DNA from: Balanoglossus misakiensis
Taxonomy: Eukaryota; Hemichordata
Assembly: GCA_040954595.2 (NCBI GenBank)
Contig: CM082592.2
Coordinates: 930,001 to 994,000, forward strand
Length of the DNA: 64,000 nt
Direction: 5' to 3'
This document shows, in pieces, positions 36,017-49,428 of this stretch. The notes under the pieces are model-generated. The model did no database searches. It saw only the letters and a list, made by a program, of their open reading frames with translations, and had not been told where the DNA came from. The position numbers and the translations under genes were made by a program. The first letter of the stretch is position 1. Every line of letters begins with the position of its first letter.

Positions 36017-38064
36017 GATGAACGGGAATTTAATGTTAGAAAACCCGTGTGGAAAGTATCTCTACCCGTTTGAAACTAAGAAAAGAATTTATTCTTATTT
36101 ATTTTGTAAAAAAGACAATTTTTCGAAAAAAAGTCGAAAATGGTAATTTTGTCTTGGGTGATTCAAATTATACCACCTTTTCTGGAATTTGCAGCACTTT
36201 TTACAAGAGAACGACACTTCATGCTCCATAATATTTCGGAAAATGAAGAAAAGAGTTATTTTTTTATGATTTTTTAAAAATTTACCATTTTTGTCAAAAT
36301 ATGGCCAAAATGGCTATTTTTTCTTGAATTCCGTCAATATATCTGCATTTTTGGAGTGGTCGAAAGTTTTAACATACAATCAACATGTCATATATGATCA
36401 GGGCACCAAATTCGAAAAACAAAGGTTTTTTTATTTTTTTTTCTTCTAAAAATGACATTTTCAAGGAAAATTTGGTAAAACGCAATTTTGTCTGCAGTGA
36501 GCCAAATTAAACGGTCTTTTGTGGAATTTGTATCGATATATACATACGAAGAGCATTCTATACTCCATCAGATTTCCGAAAATGTAGAAAAGAGGTATTT
36601 TTTTGTAATTTTCAAAAATTTACCATTTTGACCAAATTGTGGCTAAAATTTTTATTTTCATGTTGAATGCCGCCAGTGTCACTGCTTTTAAAAGTCATAA
36701 AAACTTTTAACATACAAGCAATTGTTTATATATGATCAGGTCACCGAATTAAAAAAATAAAGAATGTTTTGCCTAAAAATGACCTTTTTGGTGCAAAAAC
36801 GAATAAAACGCAATTTTGTATTAAGTCAGAATGCATTTTTTATAATCAGCACCATTTTTACATGTAATGGAAATTTCATACATCATCAGATATCCAAATA
36901 TAAAAAAAATGATTTAGATTTTAGATGATTGTCCAAAATTAGCTGATATCTAATAAATGTAGTATTGAACCGTTCTGTCCCCCCCCCCCCCTACATTATA
37001 TGCGGTACGCCGATGTCAGCTTACCCGGCAGTACTGCAGGCCGTGCCCCCAACTAACGTCGGTGTTTGAAACGCCCTGGTTAAATTCGAGCTTTCTCTAT
37101 AAATTGACAGGCAATAATGCAGTCCTACCCGAACAAATGTCAAGTGTTAAACTGCTGTGACTTTCCCTCTTCGGTTTGCCCGACTTAGCCAACGTCTTTG
37201 TACTAGAGTGTCGGGTGTTTTGCAGAGCCAGGCCGAAGGAAATCCGACTTGATCACCGTTGCTAACGAACGCTAGTGTCTATCATGGTGTGCCGGGGTTT
37301 TAGTCGAGCCAGGCCGTAGGAGATCTGACTTGATCATCGTGGTCAATGTACGCGTGTTTCCGCTCTAAAGTACCGGGGCTTCAGGTAAACCAGGCCGTAG
37401 GAAATCCGACGTAATCACCGTTGATAACTTACGCCAGTCTGTGTCATATAGAGCCGGTGCACCAGCCGAGTCACGCCGTAGGAAATCTGACTTGATCAAT
37501 GTGGTCAATGTACGCCTGTTTCTGCTCTAGAGTGCCGGGGCTTCAGCTGAGCCAGGCAGTAGGAAACCCGACGTGATTACCGTTGTTAACTTACGCCAGT
37601 CTGTGTCATATATATAGTGCCGGGGCATCAGCCGTGCCAGGCCGAAGGAAATGTGAGTAGATCAACGTGGTCTCTGTACGCGTGTTTCTGCTCTAGAGTG
37701 CCAGGGCTTTAGCCAAGCCATGCCGTAGGAAATCTGACTTGATCAACGTTGCTAACGAACGCTAGTGTCTGTCATAGTGTGCCGGGGTTTTAGTCGAGCC
37801 AAGCCGTAGGAGATCAGACTTGATCAACGTGGTCTCTGCACGCGTGTTTCTGCTCTAGAGTGCCGGGGCTTTATCCAAGCCATGCCGTAGAAAATCTGAC
37901 TTGATCACCGTTGCTAACGTACGCTAGTGTCTGTCATATTGTGACGGAGATTTAGCCGAGCAAGGCCATAGAAAAATCGACTTGTTCAACGTTACCAGTG
38001 TGCAACTGTTTCTGCTCTAGAGTGTCAGGGTTTTAGCCGACTTATGCTGTAGGAAATCTGAGTT
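36017..38064 (+). repeat. Satellite monomer 16 (C/D mosaic, 2048 bp)
   Basis: First 200 bp as type B/C (gcagcactttttac), then type D from ttcggaaaatg onward (aaacggtc, aagtcagaatgc), matching monomer 4. Confidence 0.9.
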
Positions 38065-40353
38065 GATGAACGGGAATTCAATGTTAGAAAACCCTTGTGG
38101 AAAGTATCTCTACCCGTTTGAAACTAAGAAAAGAATTTATTCTTATTTATTTAGTAAAAAAGACAATTTTTCGAAAAAAAGTCGAAAATGGTAATTTTGT
38201 CTTGGGTGATTCAAATTATACCGCCTTTTCTGGAATTTGCTGCACTTCTTACAAGAGAACGACACTTCATGCTCCATAATATTTCGGAAAATGAAGAAAA
38301 GAGTTATGTTTTTATGATTTTTTAAAAATTTACCATTTTTGTCAAAATATGGCCAAAATGGCTATTTTTTCTTGAATTCCGTCAATATATCTGCATTTTT
38401 GGAGTGGTCGAAAGTTTTAACATACAATCAACATGTCATATATGATCAGGGCACCAAATTCGAAGAACAAAGGTTTTTTTATTTTTTTTTCTTCTAAAAA
38501 TGACATTTTCAAGGAAAATTTGGTAAAACGCAATTTTGTCTGCAGTTAGCCAAATTAGACGGTCTTTTGTGGAATTTGTATCGATATATACATACGAAGA
38601 GCATTCTATACTCCATCAGATTTCCGAAAATGTAGAAAACAGGTATTTTTTTGTAATTTTCAAAAATTTACCATTTTGACCAAATTGTGGCTAAAATTGT
38701 TATTTTCGTGTTGAATGCCGCCAGTGTCACTGCTTTTAAAAGTCATAAAAACTTTTAACATACAAGCAATTGTTTATATATGATCAGGTCACCGAATTAA
38801 AAAAATAAAGAATGTTTTGCCTAAAAATGACCTTTTTGGTGCAATAACGAATAAAACGCAATTTTGTATTAAATCAGAATGCATTTTTTATAATCAGCAC
38901 CATTTTTACATGTAATGGAAATTTCATACATCATCAGATATCCAAATATGAAAAAATGATTTAGATTTTAGATGATTGTCCAAAATTAGCTGATATCTAA
39001 TAAATGTAGTATTGAACCGTTCTGTTCCCCCCCCCCCTACATTATATGCGGTACGCCGATGTCAGCTTACCCGGCAGTACTGCAGGCCGTGTCCCCAACT
39101 AACGTCGGTGTTTGAAACGCCCTGGTTAAATTCGGGCTTTCTCTATAAATCGACAGGCAATAATGCAGTCCTACCGGAACAAATGTCGAGTGTTGACCAG
39201 CTGTGACTTTCCCTCTTCGGTTTGCCCGACTTAGCCAACGTCTTTGTACTAGAGTGTCGGGTCTTTTGCAGAGCCAGGCCGAAGGAAATCCGACTTGATC
39301 ACCGTTGCTAACGAACGCTAGTGTCTGTCATGGTGTGCCGGGGTTTTAGTCGGGCCAGGCCGTAGGAGATCTGACTTGATCATCGTGGTCAATGTACGCG
39401 TGTTTCCGCTCTAAAGTGCCGGGGCTTCAGCTAAACCAGGCCGTAGGACATCCGCCGAAATCACCGTTGATAACTTACGCCAGTCTGTGTCATATAGAGC
39501 CGGTGCACCAGCCGAGTCACGCCGTAGGAAATCTGACTTGATCAACGTGGTCAATGTACGCCTGTTTCTGCTCTAGAATGCCGGGGCTTCAGCTGAGCCA
39601 GGCCGTAGGAAACCCGACGTGATTACCGTTGTTAACTTACGCCAGTCTGTGTCCTATATATAGTGCCGGGGCATCAGCCGTGCCAGGCCGAAGGAAATGT
39701 GAGTAGATCAACGTGGTCTCTGTACGCGTGTTTCTGCTCTAGAGTGCCAGGGCTTTAGCCAAGCCATGCCGTAGGAAATCTGACTTGATCAACGTTGCTA
39801 ACGAACGCCAGTCTGTGTCATATAGAGCCGGTGCACCAGCCGAGTCACGCCGTAGGAAATCTGACTTGATCAACGTGGTCAATGTACGCCTGTTTCTGCT
39901 CTAGAGTGCCGGGGCTTCAGCTGAGCCAGGCCGAAGGAAATGTGAGTAGATCAACGTGGTCTCTGTACGCGTGTTTCTGCTCTAGAGTGCCAGGGCTTTA
40001 GCCAAGCCATGCCGTAGGAAATCTGACTTGATCAACGTTGCTAACGAACGCTAGTGTCTGTCATAGTGTGCCGGGGTTTTAGTCGAGCCAAGCCGTAGGA
40101 GATCAGGCTTGATCAACGTGGTCTCTGTACGCGTGTTTCTGCTCTAGAGTGCCGGGGCTTTATCCAAGCCATGCCGTAGAAAATCTGACTTGATCACCGT
40201 TGCTAACGTACGCTAGTGTCTGTCATATTGTGACGGAGATTTAGCCGAGCCAGGCCATAGAAAAATCGACTTGTTCAACGTTACCAGTGTGCAACTGTTT
40301 CTGCTCTAGAGTGTCAGGGTTTTAGCCGACTTATGCTGTAGGAAATCTGAGTT
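38065..40353 (+). repeat. Satellite monomer 17 (A/D mosaic, 2289 bp, longest uninterrupted copy)
   Basis: About 241 bp, three 81-bp units, above the common length. The junction is visible near 39803-39812, where gctaacgaacg runs directly into ccagtctgtgtc: a crossover in register between two kinds of 81-bp unit. Confidence 0.92.
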
Positions 40354-42414
40354 GATGAACGGGAATTCAATGTTAGAAAACCCTTGTGGAAAGTATCTCT
40401 ACCCGTTTGAAACTAAGAAAAGAATTTATTCTTATTTATTTTGTAAAAAAGACAATTTTTCGAAAAAAAGTCGAAAATGGTAATTTTGTCTTGGGTGATT
40501 CAAATTATACCGCCTTTTCTGGAATTTGCTGCACTTCTTACAAGAGAACGACACTTCATGCTCCATAATATTTCGGAAAATGAAGAAAAGAGTTATTTTT
40601 TTATGATTTTTTAAAAATTTACCATTTTTGTCAAAATATGGCCAAAATGGCTATTTTTTCTTGAATTCCGTCAATATATCTGCATTTTTGGAGTGGTCGA
40701 AAGTTTTAACGTACAATCAACATGTTATATATGATCAGGGCACCAAATTCGAAGAACAAAGGTTTTTTTATTTTTTTTTCTTCTAAAAATGACATTTTCA
40801 AGGAAAATTTGGTAAAACGCAATTTTGTCTGCAGTGAGCCAAATTAGACGGTCTTTTTTTTTTTGAATTTGTATCGATATATACATACGAAGAGCATTCT
40901 ATACTCCATCAGATTTCCGAAAATGTAGAAAACAGGTATTTTTTTGTAATTTTTAAAAATTTACCATTTTGCCCAAATTGTGGCTAAAATTGTTATTTTC
41001 CTGTTGAATGCCGCCAGTGTCACTGCTTTTAAAAGTCATAAAAACTTTTAACATACAAGCAATTGTTTATATATGATCAGGTCACCGAATTAAAAAAATA
41101 AAGAATGTTTTGCCTAAAAATGACCTTTTTGGTGCAAAAACGAATAAAACGCAATTTTGTATTAAATCAGCTCATTCAGAGTGCATTTTTATAATCAGCA
41201 CCATTTTTACATATAATGGAAATTTCATACATCATCAGATATCCAAATATGAAAAAATGAATTAGATTTAAGATGATTGTCCAAAATTAGCTGATATCTG
41301 ATAAATGTAGTATTAAACCGTTCTGTTTCCCCCCCCCCCCCTACATTACATGCCGTACGCCGATGTCAGCTTACCCGGCAGTACTGCAGGCCGTGCCCCC
41401 AACTAACGTCGGTGTTTGAAACGCCCTGGTTAAATTCGAGCTTTCTCTATAAATTGACAGGCAATAATGCAGTCCTACCCGAACAAATGTCGAGTGTTGA
41501 CCCGCTGTGACTTTCCCTCTTCGGTTTGCCCGACTTAGCCAACGTCTTTGTACTAGAGTGTCGGGTGTTTTGCAGAGCCAGGCCGAAGGAAATCCGACTT
41601 GATCACCGTTGCTAACGAACGCTAGTGTCTGTCATGGTGTGCCGGGGTTTTAGTCGAGCCAGGCCGTAGGAGATCTGACTTGATCATCGTGGTCAATGTA
41701 CGCGTGTTTCCGCTCTAAAGTGCCGGGGCTTCAGCTAAACCAGGCCGTAGGAAATCCGACGTAATCACCGTTGATAACTTACGCCAGTCTGTGTCATATA
41801 GAGCCGGTGCACCAGCCGAGTCACGCCGTAGGAAATCTGACTTGATCAACGTGGTCAATGTACGCCTGTTTCTGCTCTAGAGTGCCGGGGCTTCAGCTGA
41901 GCCAGGCCGTAGGAAACCCGACGTGATTACCGTTGTTAACTTACGCCAGTCTGTGTCCTATATATAGTGCCGGGGCATCAGCCGTGCCAGGCCGAAGGAA
42001 ATGTGAGTAGATCAACGTGGTCTCTGTACGCGTGTTTCTGCTCTATAGTGCCAGGGCTTTAGCCAAGCCATGCCGTAGGAAATCTGACTTGATCAACGTT
42101 GCTTACTAACGCTAGTGTCTGTCATAGTGTGCCGGGGTTTTAGTCGAGCCAAGCCGTAGGAGATCAGACTTGATCAACGTGCTCTCTGTACGCGTGTTTC
42201 TGCTCTAGAGTGCCGGGGCTTTATCCAAGCCATGCCGTAGAAAATCTGACTTGATCACCGTTGCTAACGTACGCTAGTGTCTGTCATATTGTGACGGAGA
42301 TTTAGCCGAGCCAGGCAGTAGAAAAATCGACTTGTTCAACGTTACCAGTGTGCAACTGTTTCTGCTCTAGAGTGTCAGGGTTTTAGCCGACTTATGCTGT
42401 AGGAAATCTGAGTT
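40354..42414 (+). repeat. Satellite monomer 18 (2061 bp)
   Basis: Type D at its start, then ctcattcagag and atttaagatgat text as in monomer 9. The left arm of the large palindrome begins inside it, near 41786. Confidence 0.9.
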
Positions 42415-43030
42415 GATGAACGGTATTTCAATGTTAGAAAACCCGTGTGGAAAGTATCTCTACCCGTTTCAAACTAAGAAAAGAATTTATTCTTATTTAT
42501 TTTGTAAAAAAGACAATTTTTCGAAAAAAAGTCGTAATTTTGTCTTGGGTGATTTAAATTATACCGCCTTTTCTGGAATTTGCAGCACTTTTTACAAGAG
42601 AACGACACTTCATGCTCCATAATATTTCCGAAAAAATAAGAAAAGAGTTAATTTTTCATGATTTTTTAAAAATTTACCATTTTTGTCAAAATATGGCCAA
42701 AATGGCTATTTTTTCTTGAATTCCGACAATATCTCTGCATTTTTGGAGTGGTCGAAAGTCTTAACATACAATCAACATGCCATATATGATCAGGGCACCA
42801 AATTCGAAGAACAAAGGTTTTTTTTTTTTTTTTTCTAAAAATGACATTTTCAAGGAAAATTTGGTAAAACGCAATTTTGTCTGCAGTGAGCCAAATTAGA
42901 CGGTCTTTTGTGGAATTTGTATCGATATATACATACGAAGAGCATTCTATACTCCATCAGATTTCCGAAAATGTAGAAAACAGGTATTTTTTGTAATTTT
43001 CAAAAATTTACAATTTTGACCAAATTGTGG
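42415..43030 (+). repeat. Satellite monomer 19, part before the BEL fragment
   Basis: AT-rich half, stopping at caaattgtgg about 619 bp into the monomer. A private 7-bp loss gives aagtcgtaatttt. The satellite resumes after the BEL fragment about 732 bp further along the monomer, so that part was lost. Confidence 0.9.
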
Positions 43031-43351
43031 GGAAGTATCGTGGCAGTGATCAATACTCCCGGGAGGGGGTTCGAGTATACTGACGTCGGAAAAGAAGCGA
43101 ACGATTCAGTGCTAGGTAAAACACTGGTTTATTACCATCTGAATCCAACAACAAAGTAACACCACAGAGCTCCTTATAAAATGCTGCCCGAAAGCGCCAA
43201 AACTGGGTTATATATAAGTCCCACGAACGCCGGAGCAAACACTCAAAAATTACAATAAATCTGCTACAAGTATAAAGTTTGGCGGGAAACAAAGTCAACT
43301 CTGATAGGGTAAGAGTTTCCGTCACGTGATCCTTCTGGAGTAAATCTCTCA
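43026..43351 (-). repeat. LTR of the BEL/Pao fragment, left copy
   Basis: About 326 bp if it runs from TGAGAG (after the purine tract at 43352-43370) to CCACA. The final bases ccaca are shared with the satellite, so the end is uncertain by about 5 bp. The same TATATATAA and AATAAA are present as in the mirror copy. Confidence 0.65.
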
Positions 43352-43533
43352 CTTCTCCATATTCTCCCCCGCGCAAAGGAAAGTCTCGAAAATCGTCAGA
43401 AAAAAAAACATCAAATAACATGAAATATGATTAAAGTCACCTAAAGTGTTCAAGGATAATAAACTAATGTTCATTGTGTCAGTAAACATGATAACAGTCA
43501 CAATGCGATCGAAATTGTTTTCCAATTTCAAAG

Positions 43534-44451
43534 TCAAATAGAGAGATCCGCTATTCGTACTCGAGCGGCAACTGCAGAGTCTCTGACAGGTCGTCTCGGG
43601 GGTACAACATCCGCCTTCACCGAGGAATCTTCAGAGGCTCCAGCTGTGTCGACTGTTTCAGTATTCGTGTTGGAATCTGCTCCAATACCTGTATTATCTC
43701 CAGACACAGTTGACAGCTCCTTGGAGACAACTTCCAATGGGTACAATTTATGGATAGGTCGGTTTGTAGGACCACCTGCGGTGTTCAACTCCGCAGATCG
43801 TACCAGTTTATCATTACCGAAGATCAACCTTGTTACAGTTCCTAAATGCCATTTCGGACGTTTGTCAGTGTCACTGTGTATTATCACGACATCTCCGACC
43901 TTGATGACATTATCACGAGTTCCTTTGGTGGGATGTCGTTCACGTAGGGCAGTCAGATAATCGGACGACCATCTTCGCCAAAATTGATCGTGTAATCTTG
44001 ATAGATGTTCATATCTTTTGTTGATTTCACGATTATCACAGTAAGATGGGTCAATCACCTCTTCGTCGGTGATCTCGATGTACGGCAATGATGTCAGTGT
44101 CCTGCCATGTAGCAAGTGATTTGGGGTCAATCCAATGTTGTCGTTTATACTGGATGACACGTACGTTAACGGCCTGTCGTTTAAAACGGCTTCAATTTCA
44201 GTCACAACTGTTGCGAGTTCATCAAAGGTTAGGTAAGCTCGACCGAGAGTTTTCCTAATAGCGTTCTTTGTCAAAGCAATCAGCCTCTCCCAGAAGCCAC
44301 CAAACCAGGGCGCGCGCTTCGGTATAAACGTCCATTGTACACGATGTGCGGCGAGAAAGTCATTTACTTCTGGCGTATCAAACAGTGTTTTGATTTCATT
44401 GGCAGCCGATAAATAAGTCGATGCGTTGTCTGACAGCATCCTACTCGGCAA
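43534..44451 (-). pseudogene. BEL/Pao integrase, C-terminal half, left copy
   Basis: 305 codons to the stop at 43534, with no native start: the frame opens at the truncation. Integrase joins element cDNA to host DNA. Visible are the second and third acidic residues of the DDE core, D8 in SDNAS and E55 in GFWERL, 46 residues between them, and the usual following text (VLNDRPLTY, LTPNHLLHGR, YEHLSRLHDQFWRRW, VGDVVIIHSD). The first Asp is missing, so it cannot be active. It differs from the right copy by one residue (ADVV versus ADFV). Confidence 0.87.
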
Positions 44452-44459
44452 AGAACGTC

Positions 44460-45002
44460 TCGCTCTAAAGTGCCGGGGCTTCAGCTAAACCAGGCCGTAG
44501 GAAATCCGACGTAATCACCGTTGATAACTTACGCCAGTCTGTGTCATATAGAGCCGGTGCACCAGCCGAGTCACGCCGTAGGAAATCTGACTTGATCAAC
44601 GTGGTCAATGTACGCCTGTTTCTGCTCTAGAGTGCCAGGGCTTCAGCTGAGCCAGGCCGTAGGAAACCCGACGTGATTACCGTTGTTAACTTACGCCAGT
44701 CTGTGTCCTATATATAGTGCCGGGGCATCAGCCGTGCCAGGCCGAAGGAAATGTGAGTAGATCAACGTGGTCTCTGTACGCGTGTTTCTGCTCTAGAGTG
44801 CCAGGGCTTTAGCCAAGCCATGCCGTAGGAAATCTGACTTGATCAACGTTGCTAACGAACGCTAGTGTCTGTCATAGTGTGCCTGGGTTTTAGTCGAGCC
44901 AAGCCGTAGGAGATCAGACTTGATCAACGTGATCTCTGTACGCGTGTTTCTGCTCTAGAGTGCCGGGGTTTTAGCCGACTTATGCTGTAGGAAATCTGAG
45001 TT
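44460..45002 (+). repeat. Satellite monomer 19, part after the BEL fragment
   Basis: 81-bp units from cgctctaaag to the anchor, two units shorter than usual; the junction lies near 44960, where gtgccggggtttt joins agccgacttatg. Confidence 0.9.
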
Positions 45003-47053
45003 GATGAACGGGAATTCAATGTAAGAAAACCCGTGTGGAAAGTATCTCTACCCGTTTGAAACTAAGAAAAGAATTTATTCTTATTTATTTTGTAAAAAAG
45101 ACAATTTTTCGAAAAAAAGTCGAAAATGGTAATTTTGTCTTGGGTGATTCAATTTATACCGCGTTTTCTGGAATTTGCAGCACTTTTTACAAGAGAACGA
45201 CACTTCATTATCCATAATATTTCCGAAAATGAAGAAAAGAGTTAATTTTTTATGATTTTTTAAAAATTTACCATTTTTGTCAAAATATGGCCAAAATGGC
45301 TATTTTTTCTTGAATTCCGTCAATATCTCTGCATTTTTGGAGTGGTCGAAAGTTTTAACATATAATCAACATGTCATATGTGATCAGGGCACCGAATTCG
45401 AAAAACAAAGGTTTTTTTTTTTTTTTTCTAAAAATGACATTTTCAAGGAAAATTTGGTAAAACGCAATTTTGTCTGCAGTGAGCCAAATTGGCCGTTTTT
45501 TGTGGAATTTGTATCGATATATATATACGAAGAGCATTCTATACTCCATCAGATTTCCAAAAATGTAGAAAACAGGTATTTTTGTAATTTTCAAAAATTT
45601 ACCATTTTGACCAAATTGTGGCTAAAATTGTTATTTTCGTGTTGAATGCCGCCAGTGTCACTGCTTTTAAAAGTCATAAAAACTTTTAACATACAAGCAA
45701 TTGTTTATATATGATCAGGTCACCGAATTAAAAAAATAAAGAATGTTTTGCCTAAAAATGACCTTTTTGGTGCAAAAACGAATAAAACGCAATTTTGTAT
45801 TAAATCAGCTCATTCAGAGTGCATTTTTTATAATCTGCACCATTTTTACATATAATGGAAATTTCATACATCATCAGATATCCAAATATGAAAAAATGAT
45901 TTAGATTTTAGATGATTGTCCAAAATTAGCTGATATCTAATAAATGTAGTATTGAACCGTTCTGTCCCCCCCCCCCCCCCTACATTATATGCGGTACGCC
46001 GATGTCAGCTTACCCGGCAGTACTGCAGGCCGTGCCCCCAACTAACGTCGGTGTTTGAAACGCCCTGGTTAAATTCGGGCTCTCTCTATAAATTGACAGG
46101 CAATAATGCAGTCCTACCCGAACAAATGTCGAGTGTTGACCCGCTGTGACTTTCCCTCTTCGTTTTCCCCGACTTAGCCAACGTCTTTGTACTAGAGTGT
46201 CGGGTCTTTTGCAGAGCCAGGCCGAAGGAAATCCGACTTGATCACCGTTGCTAACGAACGCTAGTGTCTGTCATGGTGTGCCGGGGTTTTAGTCGAGCCA
46301 GGCCGTAGGAGATCTGACTTGATCATCGTGGTCAATATACGCGTGTTTCCGCTCTAAAGTGCCGGGGCTTCAGCTAAACCAGGCCGTAGGAAATCCGACG
46401 TAATCACCGTTGATAACTTACGCCAGTCTGTGTCATATAGAGCCGGTGCACCAGCCGAGTCACGCCGTAGGAAATCTGACTTGATCAACGTGGTCAATGT
46501 ACGCCTGTTTCTGCTCTAGAGTGCCGGGGCTTCAGCTGAGCCAGGCCGTAGGAAACCCGACGTGATTACCGTTGTTAACTTACGCCAGTCTGTGTCCTAT
46601 ATATAGTGCCGGGGCATCAGCCGTGCCAGGCCGAAGGAAATGTGAGTAGATCAACGTGGTCTCTGTACGCGTGTTTCTGCTCTAGAGTGCCAGGGCTTTA
46701 GCCAAGCCATGCCGTAGGCAATCTGACTTGATCAACGTTGCTAACGAACGCTAATGTCTGTCAAAGTGTGCCATGGTTTTAGTCGAGCCAAGCCGTAGGA
46801 GATCAGACTTGATCAACGTGGTCTCTGTACGCGTGTTTCTGCTCTAGAGTGCCGGGGCTTTATCCAAGCCATGCCGTAGAAAATCTGACTTGATCACCGT
46901 TGCTAACGTACGCTAGTGTCTGTCATATTGTGACGGTGATTTAGCAGAGCCAGGCCGTAGAAAAATCGACATGTTCAACGTTACCAGTGTGCAACTGTTT
47001 CTGCTCTAGAGTGTCAGGGTTTTAGCCGACTTATGCTGTAGGAAATCTGAGTT
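45003..47053 (+). repeat. Satellite monomer 20 (2051 bp)
   Basis: Type with ttggccg and private marks gattcaatttatacc and tttccaaaaatg, which recur in the right arm at 57180-57746. Confidence 0.92.
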
Positions 47054-49041
47054 GATGAATGGGAATTCAATGTTAGAAAACCCGTGTGTAAAGTATCTCT
47101 ACCCGTTTGAAACTAAGAAAAGAATTTATTCTTATTTATTTTGTAAAAAAGACAATTTTTCGAAAAAAAGTCGAAAATGGTAATTTTGTCTTGGGTGATT
47201 CAAATTATACCGCCTTTTCTGGAATTTGCTGCACTTCTTACAAGAGAACGACACTTCATGCTCCATAATATTTCGGAAAATGAAGAAAAGAGTTATTTTT
47301 TTATGATTTTTTAAAAATTTACCATTTTTGTCAAAATATGGCCAAAATGGCTATTTTTTCTTGAATTCCGTCAATATATCTGCATTTTTGGAGTGGTCGA
47401 AAGTTTTAACATACAATCAACATGTCATATATGATCAGGGCACCAAATTCGAAGAACAAAGGTTTTTTTATTTTTTTTCTTCTAAAAATGACATTTTCAA
47501 GGAAAATTTGGTAAAACGCAATTTTGTCTGCAGTGAGCCAAATTAGACGGTCTTTTGTGGAATTTGTATCGATATATACATACGAAGAGCATTCTATACT
47601 CCATCAGATTTCCGAAAATGTAGAAAACAGGTATTTTTTGTAATTTTCAAAAATTTACCATTTTGACCAAATTGTGGCTAAAATTGTTATTTTCGTGTTG
47701 AATGCCGCCAGTGTCACTGCTTTTAAAAGTCAGAAAAACTTTTAACATACAAGCAATTGTTTATATATGATCAGGTCACCGAATTAAAAAATAAAGAATG
47801 TTTTGCCTAAAAATGACCTTTTTGGTGCAAAAACGAATAAAACGCATTTTTGTATTAAATCAGCTCATTCAGAGTGCATTTTTATAATCAGCACCATTTT
47901 TACATATAATGGAAATTTCATACATCATCAGATATCCAAATATGAAAAAATGAATTAGATATATTTAAGATGATTGTCCAAAATTAGCTGATATCTGATA
48001 AATGTAGTATTGAACCGTTCTGTTCCCCCCCCCCTACATTACATGCGGTACGCCGATGTCAGCTTACCCGGCAGTACTGCAGGCCGTGCCCCCAACTAAC
48101 GTCGGTGTTTGAAACGCCCTGGTTAAATTCGAGCTTTCTCTACAAATTGACAGGCAATAATGAAGTCCTACCCGAACAAATGTCGAGTGTTGACCCGCTG
48201 TGACTTTCCCTCTTCGGTTTGCCCGACTTAGCCAACGTCTTTGTACTAGAGTGTCAGGTCTTTTGCAGAGCCAGGCCGAAGGAAATCCGACTTGATCACC
48301 GTTGCTAACGAACGCTAGTGTCTGTCATGGTGTGCCGGGGTTTTAGTCGAGCCAGGCCGTAGGAGATCTGACTTGATCATCGTGGTCAATGTACGCGTGT
48401 TTCCGCTCTAAAGTGCCGGGGCTTCAGCTAAACCAGGCCGTAGGAAATCCGACGTAATCACCGTTGATAACTTACGCCAGTCTGTGTCATATAGAGCCGG
48501 TGCACCAGCCGAGTCACGCCGTAGGAAATCTGACTTGATCAACGTGGTCAATGTACGCCTGTTTCTGCTCTAGAGTGCCGGGGCTTCAGCTGAGCCAGGC
48601 CGTAGGAAACCCGACGTGATTACCGTTGTTAACTTACGCCAGTCTGTGTCCTATATATAGTGCCGGGGCATCAGCCGTGCCAGGCCGAAGGAAATGTGAG
48701 TAGATCAACGTGGTCTCTGTATGCGTGTTTCTGCTCTACAGTGCCAGGGCTTTAGCCAAGCCATGCCGTAGGAAATCTGACTTGATCAACGTTGCTAACG
48801 AACGCTAGTGTCTGTCATAGTGTGCCGGGGTTTCAGTCGAGCCAAGCCGTAGGAGATCAGACTTGATCAACGTGGTCTCTGTACGCGTGTTTCTGCTCTA
48901 GAGTGCCGGGGCTTTATCCAAGCCATGCCGTAGAAAATCTGACTTGATCACCGTTGCTAACGTACGCTAGTGTCTGTCATATTGTGACGGAGATTTAGCC
49001 GAGCCAGGCCCTAGAAAAATCGACTTGTTCAACGTTACCAG
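47054..49041 (+). repeat. Satellite monomer 21, cut by the BEL LTR
   Basis: Complete except for the last ~65 bp. The LTR begins after aacgttaccag. Private marks (ctctacag near 48733, atatatttaagatg) recur in the right arm at 56090 and 56870. Confidence 0.92.
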
Positions 49042-49428
49042 TGTAGTAACCTCGATATGCCGTCTCAAATGGCGCCCTAATTCACATCAAAGGCCACAGG
49101 GTTCTATAGTATTTGCCGTTAACTAACTGGAGCTCACCATCGCCGACGAACATTCCTTGTCAGATGTCACAGAAAACGCTGCTCGGAACTTTACACGAAC
49201 ATTTAATGACTGAACATACAACACTGGCACTGGATGATGCGTCGCGGTGGTTGAAGTTTCCGTAGAAAACTGGCAAAAATCCCCAGGCTAACTGTGCAAA
49301 AGTCCTCACATGTGCGCCATGGAATTTTCCAGATATTTTCTAAACAAAAGCGCATGCGCTAATGTACTCACAGCGCGAGGGCGCTAGACTAAATATTTCA
49401 GTTTCTCTAAGAACTGGGCGTCCTTACA
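49042..49428 (-). repeat. 3' LTR of BEL element 2, left copy (387 bp)
   Basis: On the element strand it runs from TGTAAGGACG to GGTTACTACA, the TGT...ACA ends usual for LTRs, right after a tract ggggggctgg-like run (49429-49440 on this strand as cc agccccc). It contains the perfect 12-bp palindrome agcgcatgcgct at 49349-49360. Confidence 0.88.

Larger units (their letters stand above)
21467..43030 (+). repeat. Satellite array, forward segment 2
   Basis: Eleven-plus monomers without foreign sequence. The ordered A-B-C-D pattern of segment 1 is replaced by mosaics and runs of type D. No gene is seen anywhere in it. Confidence 0.95.
43026..44459 (-). mobile_element. BEL/Pao-type LTR retrotransposon fragment, left copy
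   Basis: Minus-strand 3' end of a BEL/Pao element: second half of integrase, a short untranslated stretch, a purine-rich tract and one LTR. Nothing upstream of the integrase core is present. The join to satellite at 44460 (cgctctaaag) is a truncation and not an LTR end. The mirror copy is at 58319-59755. Confidence 0.87.

Noticed and set aside
43050-43421. 123-codon minus-strand frame in the LTR region (mirror 59360-59731)
   Set aside because: It spans the purine tract, LTR TATA box and AATAAA, so it is an accidental open frame in regulatory sequence.
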